A stretch of 16,125 nt of DNA from Phenylobacterium aquaticum (GTDB lineage Bacteria; Pseudomonadota; Alphaproteobacteria; Caulobacterales; Caulobacteraceae), in assembly GCF_947378715.1 (NCBI RefSeq), contig NZ_CANCLE010000089.1, forward strand, positions 1-16,125, in the 5' to 3' direction. The notes under the pieces were generated by a model. That model was not told where the DNA came from. It saw only the letters and a program-made list of their open reading frames with translations, and made no database searches. Below are positions 1 through 6,226 of the stretch, one piece after another. The first letter of the stretch is position 1; every line of letters begins with the position of its first letter. Position numbers and translations under genes: made by a program.

Positions 1-101
1 CGGGTTCCGGGCGCGAGGCCCTCGCCCGGATCGCCGGCTTCCTCGTCATAGATGTAGCCGCAGGTGCGGCACTGCCAGGTCTTGTAGGGCTGATCGGCCA
101 T
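1..101 (-). CDS. Rubredoxin, N-terminal part (cut by window edge)
   Basis: The 33 complete codons read MADQPYKTWQCRTCGYIYDE and onward through EAGDPGEGLAPGT. The first iron-binding knuckle of rubredoxin, C-x-x-C-G-Y-I-Y-D, is at residues 11-19, followed by the family's usual acidic, Gly/Pro-rich loop. The second CPxCG knuckle would lie beyond the left edge. Rubredoxins are small cytoplasmic one-electron carriers with one iron held by four cysteines. The ATG is 8 bases after the stop codon of the P450 on the same strand, so the two are almost certainly co-transcribed. This rubredoxin is therefore a candidate electron donor to that P450, which is inference. Only the 3' end is missing, and I see no sign of damage. 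Confidence 0.9.
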   Translation of the reverse strand, partial: MADQPYKTWQCRTCGYIYDEEAGDPGEGLAPGT

Positions 102-109
102 GACCCGCC

Positions 110-1384
110 TCAGTGCAGCTTGAAGCGGATCGGCACGGACTTGGGTCCGCAGACGAAGCTGGCGGCCATGCGCTTGGGCGTGCCGTCCAGCTCGACGCTG
201 GCGACGCGCTTGAAGAATTCCTCCCAGAGGATGCGCATCTCCATCCGCGCCAGGTGCTGGCCCAGGCAGACGTGGGCGCCGTAGCCGAAGGCCACGTGCT
301 TGTTGGGCGTGCGGTCGACCTGGAACTCGAAGGGCTTGTCGAACACCGCCTCGTCTCGGTTGCCGGACGGATAGGACAGGAACAGCCAGTCGCCCTTGGC
401 GATCTGCTTGCCGGCCAGCTCGGCGTCGGCCGTGGCGGTGCGCATGAAGTGCTTCACCGGCGTGACCCAGCGGATCGATTCCTCGATCAGGCCGGGGATC
501 AGGCTCTGGTCGGCGGCGACCTTTGCGAACTGGGCGGGGTTCTCGGCCATGGCCCACAGGGCGCCGGCGGTGGTCGAGGAGGTGGTGTCGTGGCCGGCGG
601 TGGCGGCGATGATGTAATAACTCATCGCCTCCAGGTGACCGAGCGGCTGGCCGTTGACCTGGCCATTGGCGATGACGCTGGCCAGGTCCTGGCGCGGATT
701 GGCCCGGCGATCCTCGGTCATGGCGTTGAAGTACAGCATGAAGTCCATCACCACCGACTGGATGGTGTCGACGCCGGTATTGGTGTCCTGGATGTCCGAC
801 CCTGTGCGGTTCAGCTCCGGGTCGGCGCTGCCGAACAGCTCTTGCGTCAGTTTCAGCATGCGGGGCTCGTCGGCCTCCGGCACCCCGATCACCTCCATGA
901 TCACATGCAGCGGGAAGAGGAAGGCGACATCGCGGGCGAAGTCGCAGCGGTCGCCCTTCTCAACCATCCGGTCGATGAAGCCCTTGGCGATCTCGCGAAT
1001 CCGGGTCTCCAGCACGCGTAGGTTCTGCGGCACGAAGGAGCCCTGGGTCAGGCGGCGATAGGCCATGTGGTCGGGGTTATCCATCTGGACCAGGGAGCGG
1101 ACCAGGTGGGGCGAGCCGCCCATCATCTCGCGGACCTTCTTGTCGGCGTCGATGGTGGTGAGCACGGTCGAGCGGTCGCCGTTGTGGAACAGCTCGTTCT
1201 GCTTCTCGACCTCGAGGATGTCGGCATGACGGGTCACCACCCAGAAGGGATCGAAGCCCTCGGGCTGGGCCACGTCCAGGGGCTGGTCCTTGCGCAGCTG
1301 GGCGAAGGCCTGGTCGACCCGGTCGCCATCGGCATAGGCGCGGGGGTCCACGATAGTGTTGGCGATATCGGACGAAATGGTCAT
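110..1384 (-). CDS. Cytochrome P450 monooxygenase
   Basis: This is a 424-residue soluble bacterial P450. It carries the C-helix HxxxR (H106, R110), the I-helix oxygen-activation motif AGHDTT (263-268), the K-helix ExxR (E302, R305) and the heme loop FGYGAHVCLG with Cys373 as thiolate ligand. There is no fused reductase, so separate redox partners are needed. The rubredoxin 8 bases downstream is the obvious local candidate. I chose the ATG at 1384 because AGGA lies 7 bases upstream; the 18-residue upstream extension has no such site. The sequence reminds me of bacterial terpene/steroid-type families such as CYP108, but I cannot assign a family or substrate. A TetR regulator is divergent, with a palindrome between them, so repression by that regulator is likely. 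Confidence 0.95.
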   Translation of the reverse strand: MTISSDIANTIVDPRAYADGDRVDQAFAQLRKDQPLDVAQPEGFDPFWVVTRHADILEVEKQNELFHNGDRSTVLTTIDADKKVREMMGGSPHLVRSLVQMDNPDHMAYRRLTQGSFVPQNLRVLETRIREIAKGFIDRMVEKGDRCDFARDVAFLFPLHVIMEVIGVPEADEPRMLKLTQELFGSADPELNRTGSDIQDTNTGVDTIQSVVMDFMLYFNAMTEDRRANPRQDLASVIANGQVNGQPLGHLEAMSYYIIAATAGHDTTSSTTAGALWAMAENPAQFAKVAADQSLIPGLIEESIRWVTPVKHFMRTATADAELAGKQIAKGDWLFLSYPSGNRDEAVFDKPFEFQVDRTPNKHVAFGYGAHVCLGQHLARMEMRILWEEFFKRVASVELDGTPKRMAASFVCGPKSVPIRFKLH

Positions 1385-1442
1385 GGGCGGTTCCTGGCGT
1401 GCTTCCCTGGGGTGTCGTTGCGTCTGCGCGGCGTCCACTTGC

Positions 1443-1459
1443 TAGTTGTCCAACAAGTA
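1443..1459. promoter_or_regulatory. Candidate TetR operator between P450 and tetR
   Basis: The 17-bp sequence TAGTTGTCCAACAAGTA is an inverted repeat. Arms TAnTTGT and ACAAnTA pair at 6 of 7 positions around a 3-base centre. A second, offset repeat ACTTG...CAAGT spans 1437-1458. It sits in the 90-base divergent gap, 15 bases before the tetR start and 58 bases before the P450 start. That is where an autoregulating TetR repressor normally binds to shut off both promoters. I could not place convincing -35/-10 boxes. Confidence 0.55.
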
Positions 1460-1474
1460 AATAGGCTTTGCAAC

Positions 1475-2101
1475 ATGTCCCTTACGGAAGCGCCTTCGAA
1501 AGTCCGCCGCAGCCAGGCCGAGCGTCGCGACGAGTCCGAGCGCCGACTGCTGGCGGCCGCCGCCGAACTGGTGGTCGAGCGCGGCATGGGGGCGGCGACC
1601 TTCGAGAATATCGGGGCGCGGGCCGGCTATAGCCGGGGCCTGGTGACCCAGAGGTTCGGGTCCAAGCAGGGGCTGATCGAGGCGATGATCGCCCAGCTGC
1701 AGGGCCGGCTGGGCGCCCTGCTGCTTGAGCGCCAGATCGAGACCCTGCCGGGGCTCGAGGCGGTGCTGACCTATGTCGAGGTGTTCCTGTCGGCGCTGGA
1801 CCGCGATGGGGAGCTGCGCGCCTATTTCGTGCTGCTGGCCTCGGCCGTGGCCGATGTCTCGGAGCTGCGCGCGCCCTTCGCCGAGGCCCACAAGGGGGTG
1901 GAGAAGAACCTGGAGGCCCTGTTCCTCAAGGGCCAGGCCGAGGGCTCGGTGCGGGCCGGCATGGACGCCGACGCTGCGGCCCTGATGACGGGGGCGCTGC
2001 TGTTCGGCCTGTCGATGCAGCTGCTGCTGGACCCGATGATGGACCTGACGCCGATCCGCGAGACCAGCCTGGCGACCCTGAGGTTGAGCTTCGCCGCCTA
2101 G
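1475..2101 (+). CDS. TetR-family transcriptional regulator
   Basis: The 208-residue protein has a TetR N-terminal domain at about residues 20-70. The helix-turn-helix is around 42-62, reading TFENIGARAGYSRGLVTQRF and then GSKQGLIEAM, which is a clear family match. The rest is a helical ligand-binding/dimerisation domain with no recognisable ligand signature. I chose the ATG at 1475 because it puts the DNA-binding domain near the N-terminus, as is usual. The ribosome site there is weak (AGG about 9 bases upstream). It is divergent from the P450, so it probably represses P450-rubredoxin and itself, released by the P450 substrate or a product. Its stop codon overlaps that of the convergent adenine deaminase gene in the bases CTAG. 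Confidence 0.9.
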   Translation: MSLTEAPSKVRRSQAERRDESERRLLAAAAELVVERGMGAATFENIGARAGYSRGLVTQRFGSKQGLIEAMIAQLQGRLGALLLERQIETLPGLEAVLTYVEVFLSALDRDGELRAYFVLLASAVADVSELRAPFAEAHKGVEKNLEALFLKGQAEGSVRAGMDADAAALMTGALLFGLSMQLLLDPMMDLTPIRETSLATLRLSFAA

Positions 2102-3108
2102 TTCGCGGCCACATAGGCGTCGATCTGGGCGATCCGCGCCGCTTTCTCCGCCTCATCCAGGAACGACCCCGAGAAACTGTTCTTCGCCAGGGTGACGAGT
2201 TCGGCGCGGGTGAGGTTCACGGCCTCGGCGGTGCGCAGATAGTTGTCGAGAAGGTAGCCGCCGAAATAGGCCGGGTCGTCGGAATTGACCGTGGCCTTCA
2301 GCCCCAGGTCCAGCATGCGCTTCAGGGGATGGCCTGCGAGGTCGTCGACCACGCAGAGCTTGAGGTTGGACAGCGGGCAGACAGTGAGGGTCATGCCCTC
2401 GGCGACCAGGCGGGCGGTCAGGCGGGCGTCTTCCAGCGAACGGTTGCCATGGTCGATGCGGTCGACCTTCAAGAGGTCCAGCGCCTCCCACACATAGTCC
2501 GGCGGGCCCTCCTCGCCGGCATGGGCGACCAGCTTCAGACCGGCGGCGCGGCAGGCCGCGAACACCCGCGCGAACTTGGATGGCGGATGGCCGACCTCGG
2601 AGGAATCCAGGCCGACCCCGGCGATGCGGTCCAGCCAGGGCTCGGCGGCCTTCAGGGTGGCGAAGGCGGCGTCCTCGTCCAGGTGGCGCAGGAAGCAGAG
2701 GATCAGCTTGGAGGTGACGCCCAGCTCCTGCTCGGCCTGGGCCATGCCGGCCAGGAGCCCGTCGATGGCGATGGAGAAAGGCAGGCCGCGATCGGTGTGG
2801 GTCTGGGGGTCGAAGAACATCTCCGCATGGGTTCCGCCGTCGGCGGCGAGCCGGCGGAAATAGGCCATGGCCAGGTCCTGGAAATCCGCTTCCGTCCGCA
2901 GGACCTGGGCGCCCTGGTAGTAGATGTCGAGGAAGTCCTGGAGGTTGGAAAAGGCATAGGCCGCGCGGACCTCGTCCACCGACCTGAACGGCAGGTCGAT
3001 CCGGTTGCGCGCCGCCAGAGCGAACATCAGCTCGGGCTCCAGGCTGCCCTCGATATGCATGTGCAGCTCGGCCTTGGGCAGGCCCCGGATGAAGTCGGCG
3101 AGGGACAT
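2098..3108 (-). CDS. Adenine deaminase (adenosine-deaminase fold)
   Basis: This 336-residue protein belongs to the zinc-dependent adenosine/adenine deaminase family of the amidohydrolase superfamily. Visible zinc and catalytic positions are H16 and H18 (ELHMHIEGS), H196 and E199 (HAGEEGPP), H220 (RIDHG) and D277-D278 (NSDDP). The segments LHMHIEGSLEPE, FFDPQTHTDRG and SSEVGHPPSKF match, from memory, the bacterial and yeast adenine deaminase subgroup rather than true adenosine deaminases. Adenine to hypoxanthine plus ammonia (purine salvage) is therefore the better call, although the family is often labelled adenosine deaminase. GGAG is 6 bases before the ATG. It lies 38 bases downstream of the PepSY gene on the same strand and may share its transcript. 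A hairpin in that gap leaves this open. Confidence 0.9.
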   Translation of the reverse strand: MSLADFIRGLPKAELHMHIEGSLEPELMFALAARNRIDLPFRSVDEVRAAYAFSNLQDFLDIYYQGAQVLRTEADFQDLAMAYFRRLAADGGTHAEMFFDPQTHTDRGLPFSIAIDGLLAGMAQAEQELGVTSKLILCFLRHLDEDAAFATLKAAEPWLDRIAGVGLDSSEVGHPPSKFARVFAACRAAGLKLVAHAGEEGPPDYVWEALDLLKVDRIDHGNRSLEDARLTARLVAEGMTLTVCPLSNLKLCVVDDLAGHPLKRMLDLGLKATVNSDDPAYFGGYLLDNYLRTAEAVNLTRAELVTLAKNSFSGSFLDEAEKAARIAQIDAYVAAN

Positions 3109-3118
3109 GGTGCGCTCC

Positions 3119-3139
3119 GGATCGGAAGAGCGCCGATCC
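3119..3139. repeat. Inverted repeat between PepSY gene and adenine deaminase
   Basis: Arms GGATCGG and CCGATCC (7 bp, perfect) flank a 7-base loop. A second repeat, CCTAG / CTAGG, partly overlaps it at 3138-3151 and includes the PepSY stop codon. There is no T-run on the downstream (minus) side, so a standard intrinsic terminator is not supported. It sits directly upstream of the deaminase ribosome site and could be an intercistronic hairpin or a protein site. Confidence 0.35.
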
Positions 3140-3146
3140 TAGCGGC

Positions 3147-3770
3147 CTAGGGGACGAACAGCCAGAAGACGCCGAACAGAACCGCGAGGCTGGCGGCCGT
3201 CAGGATCAGGCTGGTGCGCAGGCGGAAGCGCAGGGAGAAGAACAGCACATAGCCGATCAGCGACAGGGCCAGGACCAGGCCGGCCGAGACATCGATCACC
3301 GCCTTCCAGACCGCGCCGGCGTTCTTGCCGCGATGCAGTTCGTTGAGGGTGGTGACCAGGTCGGTGCGGGCCACGGTGACCTCGGCCGTGCCGGTCCTGA
3401 GGTCGACCAGGATGTCGCTGGAGCCGGTGACGCCCTCCAGCCGGACCTGGGCCTCGTCGTCCAGGATCTCGCCGGACTGATAGGCGCCGCGCAGCTTCAG
3501 CTTGGCGGCCAGGACCTTGGTCAGGGCGCGTGACGGATCGGGCGCGGACTTGGCGGCGGCGAGCTCGGCCGGGGTGAGGGTCACGGTCCGCTCGACCGGA
3601 TGCGGGTCGGGCCGGATGGAGAACCACTCCGGATGGTTCAGGATCAGGCCAGTGCCGGCGAAGAAGATCAGCGCGAGGAAAGCGAAGGCCGAGAGGTAGC
3701 CATGCCATAGCCGCGACTGGCGGTAGATCTCGATCTTCAGGTTCGCGCGCGGCTTCGCATCGGCCTTCAT
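3147..3770 (-). CDS. PepSY-associated transmembrane protein
   Basis: This 207-residue inner-membrane protein has three predicted membrane helices at about 24-45, 157-180 and 187-206. A periplasmic PepSY-like region lies between the first two. Family features are RLWHGYLS before helix 1 (H23), GLILNHPEWF at its end (H46), VDLRTGTAEV in the periplasmic part, and LNELHRGKNAG leading into helix 2 (H146). Such proteins recur in iron-uptake and siderophore-reduction loci. Histidines near the membrane could hold heme or metal, which is inference. The ATG overlaps the upstream ApbE-DUF2271 stop codon as ATGA, a sign of translational coupling. A longer reading frame to 4046 exists but runs inside the ApbE gene and is not real. 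Confidence 0.85.
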   Translation of the reverse strand: MKADAKPRANLKIEIYRQSRLWHGYLSAFAFLALIFFAGTGLILNHPEWFSIRPDPHPVERTVTLTPAELAAAKSAPDPSRALTKVLAAKLKLRGAYQSGEILDDEAQVRLEGVTGSSDILVDLRTGTAEVTVARTDLVTTLNELHRGKNAGAVWKAVIDVSAGLVLALSLIGYVLFFSLRFRLRTSLILTAASLAVLFGVFWLFVP

Positions 3771-5203
3771 TTCAGCGTCCCGTAGCGCACGGCCACGGCG
3801 CCCAGTTCGTCCTTGGCCGGGGCGCTGGTCTGCAGCGGCTTGGCGCCCAGATCGACCTCGAAGGTCTCGTAGCTGTGGCCGCCGTGCTCGCGGGTCGCCT
3901 CGATATGGACGATGTAGCGGCCCTGGGGGACACGGGCGCCCTTGTCGTCGGTCCCGTCCCAGCCCACGGCGTAGTGGCCGGGCGCGCGGGTCGGCCGGGC
4001 CACGGCGTCGAGCAGGCCCGGCTGCTTGCGGCCATAGCGCCGCCACCAGACATAGTTGTCCTCATGGTACTCGGCCTTGGCGCCGAGGATCAGCAGGGTC
4101 TTGACCGGGGCCTTGTCGGCGTCGGTCACCCAGACCACCAGATAGGGCTTCTTGTAGTTGGAGGCCGCGACCTTGGGCAGGTCGAAGCCGACCTCCAGCT
4201 GGAAGGCTGCGGGCAGGGGCGTGGCGGCCTGGCAGGTCAGTGCCGCCCAGCCGGCGGTCTGGTGGGCGGTCCCGTCGGCGGCCAGGATCAGGGCCTCGGC
4301 GCCGGGGACGCGGGCGGCCAGTCTGAGGCCCTCGGCGGGCGGCAGGACGGCCAGGGCGGTGGCCAGAGCGTCGGCGTCGATGGCGCGGGGGGCGATCACG
4401 GCGGCCTGGGCGCGCGGTGCGGGCTGGCCGGTGGCGGGGTTCAGCAGGTGGGAGATGGCCTGGCCCTCGACCTGGCGGTCGCGGGGGCCGGGACCGCTGA
4501 CGGCCAGGGCGCGGTTGGCCAGGCGCAGGGTGGCGAGCGGCGCGGCGTTGTCCTGCAGCCGGGCGGGATCGGCGACCCCGACCGTCCAGTCGCGCGCGCC
4601 GGCGCAGACCAGGTCGCCGCCGATGTCGATCAACATCCCCTGCGCGCAGGGCGCGGCCCGGCGGGCGGCGGCCAGAGCGGCGTCGAGGATGTAGCCCTTG
4701 GCCAGGCCATCGGGGGCGAAGCGGACACCGTCCGGGCGGCTTACGAACCGGCGGGCGGGGTCGAGGGTCAGGGGCGTGCGGGCGGCCTCGGCCTTGTCGC
4801 AGAGCGCCTGGGCTTCGGGCCGCCGGCCGGCGTCGGACCAGGCCGCCTCCACCAGGCCGAGCCGGGCGGAGAAGGCGCCGTCGGAGCGCACCCGCCAGGT
4901 CTCGCAGGCGCCGATCACCGCGAACAGGTCGCTCGACACGACGGCGCCCTCCGAGGCGTTGAGGGCGGCAATCTCGCTGTCGTCGCGCCAGCCGGACAGC
5001 ACCCGGTCCAGGCGGGCGATCTCAGCCTGGGCGGCGGCGAAGGCGAACTGGGCCTCGGCCGGACTGGCGCCCGCGACCGCCATGTCCAAAGAGGTCCCCA
5101 GCACATGGTCGGCATGGAAGCGGAAGGTCTCGGGCTCGGCCGGCAGCGGCGTGACGGCGGCGGATGCAGTCATCAGGGCGGAGAGCAGGACGGGGGTCGG
5201 CAT
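3767..5203 (-). CDS. ApbE-type FAD:protein FMN transferase fused to DUF2271
   Basis: This is a 478-residue two-domain protein. Residues about 27-325 are an ApbE flavin transferase: LDRVLSGWRDDSEIAALNA (65-83), APDGLAKGY (163-171), LIDIGGDLVCAG (191-202), SHLLNPATGQP (251-261) and the metal-binding DADALATAL (277-285). ApbE enzymes attach FMN from FAD to a Thr/Ser of partner proteins outside the cytoplasm. Residues about 334-470 match DUF2271 (FQLEVGFDLPK, NYKKPYLVVWVTDAD, WWRRYGR, WDGTDDKGARVPQGRY). The N-terminus (about 22 residues) is hydrophobic and signal-like but lacks the usual positive charges. GGA is 8 bases before the ATG, and no better start is visible. It is coupled to the PepSY gene by a 4-base overlap and preceded by the Fur-like palindrome. 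The acceptor protein to be flavinylated is not obvious. Confidence 0.9.
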   Translation of the reverse strand: MPTPVLLSALMTASAAVTPLPAEPETFRFHADHVLGTSLDMAVAGASPAEAQFAFAAAQAEIARLDRVLSGWRDDSEIAALNASEGAVVSSDLFAVIGACETWRVRSDGAFSARLGLVEAAWSDAGRRPEAQALCDKAEAARTPLTLDPARRFVSRPDGVRFAPDGLAKGYILDAALAAARRAAPCAQGMLIDIGGDLVCAGARDWTVGVADPARLQDNAAPLATLRLANRALAVSGPGPRDRQVEGQAISHLLNPATGQPAPRAQAAVIAPRAIDADALATALAVLPPAEGLRLAARVPGAEALILAADGTAHQTAGWAALTCQAATPLPAAFQLEVGFDLPKVAASNYKKPYLVVWVTDADKAPVKTLLILGAKAEYHEDNYVWWRRYGRKQPGLLDAVARPTRAPGHYAVGWDGTDDKGARVPQGRYIVHIEATREHGGHSYETFEVDLGAKPLQTSAPAKDELGAVAVRYGTLK

Positions 5204-5232
5204 GAAAGGTCCGGAACTGGAAGCGGGTCGCT

Positions 5233-5263
5233 CTTGCTAATGATAATAGCTCGCATTAGCAAG
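5233..5263. promoter_or_regulatory. Fur-box-like palindrome in divergent promoter
   Basis: Perfect 10-bp arms CTTGCTAATG and CATTAGCAAG flank an 11-base centre. The left half, GCTAATGATAAT, matches 11 of 12 bases of the left part of the classical Fur consensus GATAATGATAAT. A nested repeat GCTA...TAGC (5236-5250) lies within it. It sits mid-gap between the ApbE-DUF2271 gene and the DUF4198 gene. -10-like hexamers for both directions overlap it: GATAAT at 5242-5247 on plus and TATTAT at 5248-5243 on minus. Bound Fur would block both. Iron repression is inference from motif and gene content. Confidence 0.75.
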
Positions 5264-5290
5264 GCGATCTGTTCTCGTGGGAGTGCGCAC

Positions 5291-6148
5291 ATGCGGCGTC
5301 TGATCGGTTTCACGGCGGGCCTGGCCGTCCTGGCTTTGGCGCCTGCCGCCAGCGCGGGCCACATGGCCTATCTCGCGCCCCTGACCTTCGCCCCGCACCG
5401 GGACATGGTGACGGTTCAGGCGGCCATGTCGGAGGAGGCGCACATGTTCGTGCCGGACTTTCCGATCCGTGGCGCAGGCGACTTCATGGTCACCGGCCCT
5501 GATGGCGTCGCGGCCAAGATCACCTCGGTCACCGTGCTGAAGGAAATGGCGATCGTCGAGGCGCCGCTGGCGAGCGAGGGGACCTATCGGATCTCGAGCG
5601 GCGAGCGCGACGGCCGCTCCGCGAAATGGGCCAGGATCGACGGGGTCTGGCGCATGGTGCGCGGGGCGGGTGGTCCGCCGCGTCCGAGCCCGGCGCCTGG
5701 CGAAGCGCCGCGCGCCGAGGGTCCGATCGACGAGGCCGCCGTGCCGGCGGGCGCAGAGACGCTGCAGTCGATCAGCACCCAGCGCGCCGACCTCTATGTC
5801 ACCCGTGGCGCGCCAAAGGCCTTTCCCAAGCCCGTGGGCCAGGGGCTGGAGATCGCGCCGCTCAGCCATCCCAACGACCTCTATGCCGGTGACGCCTTCA
5901 GGTTCCAGGTGCTGGTTGATGGCCAGCCTGCGGTCGGCGCGACGCTATCCATTGTGCGGGCCAATGACGCCTATGCCGCCCAGCATTTCACCTGGTCCGG
6001 AACCACGAAGGGCGGGGCCGGCGAGGCCGTCACCTTCGACCAGCCCGGAGTCTATGTGATCCAGGCCCAGTATCCGCCCCGGGTCGAGGGCGCGGCGCCG
6101 GTGGCCAAATCCATGACCGCCACCCTGACCTTCGAGGTGTCGCGCTGA
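5291..6148 (+). CDS. DUF4198 exported metal-uptake-associated protein
   Basis: This 285-residue protein starts with a clear signal peptide (MRRLIGFTAGLAVLALAPAA). Cleavage after SA at residue 22 or SAG at residue 23 would leave a histidine at or next to the new N-terminus (H24). The mature part has two regions, about 24-125 and 150-285, joined by a Pro/Ala-rich linker (about 127-147). The second region shows the DUF4198 pattern LEIAPLSHPNDLYAGDAFRF followed by VLVDGQPAVGATLSI. DUF4198 proteins are periplasmic partners of nickel, cobalt and iron uptake systems. Several histidines (24, 36, 51, 193, 232) could bind metal. GGAG is 7 bases before the ATG. It is divergent from the ApbE-DUF2271/PepSY genes and shares their Fur-like site. 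The biochemical role is not known to me. Confidence 0.85.
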   Translation: MRRLIGFTAGLAVLALAPAASAGHMAYLAPLTFAPHRDMVTVQAAMSEEAHMFVPDFPIRGAGDFMVTGPDGVAAKITSVTVLKEMAIVEAPLASEGTYRISSGERDGRSAKWARIDGVWRMVRGAGGPPRPSPAPGEAPRAEGPIDEAAVPAGAETLQSISTQRADLYVTRGAPKAFPKPVGQGLEIAPLSHPNDLYAGDAFRFQVLVDGQPAVGATLSIVRANDAYAAQHFTWSGTTKGGAGEAVTFDQPGVYVIQAQYPPRVEGAAPVAKSMTATLTFEVSR

Positions 6149-6197
6149 AGGCGGCGGCTTGACGCGCGCCCCCGCGACCCTGGCTAATGGGCTCATT

Positions 6198-6211
6198 CAA
6201 ACACACGTTTG
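6198..6211. promoter_or_regulatory. CAAAC-N4-GTTTG inverted repeat upstream of flavoprotein gene
   Basis: The perfect 5-bp arms CAAAC and GTTTG around ACAC end exactly where the ribosome site GGGAGG of the next gene begins. The shape resembles TetR-family fatty-acid regulator sites of PsrA type (GAAAC-N4-GTTTC). The match is a family resemblance only, and no regulator gene is adjacent. A site this close to the start would act as a roadblock or 5'-leader element. Confidence 0.4.
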
Positions 6212-6226
6212 GGAGGACGCCCCGTC

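Noticed and set aside
113..1021. A 302-residue open frame on plus opposite the P450
   Set aside because: The P450 frame has every family motif; the plus frame has biased composition and no recognisable domain.
1067..1474. Upstream extension of the TetR frame
   Set aside because: It overlaps the P450 start and operator on the opposite strand; the family's DNA-binding domain fits a start at 1475.
3771..4046. Upstream extension of the PepSY reading frame
   Set aside because: It lies inside the ApbE-DUF2271 gene; the ATGA overlap and the membrane-helix pattern support the start at 3770.
3875..5290. Upstream extension of the DUF4198 frame, antisense to ApbE
   Set aside because: The signal peptide and GGAG site mark the real start at 5291; the upstream part is antisense low-complexity sequence.
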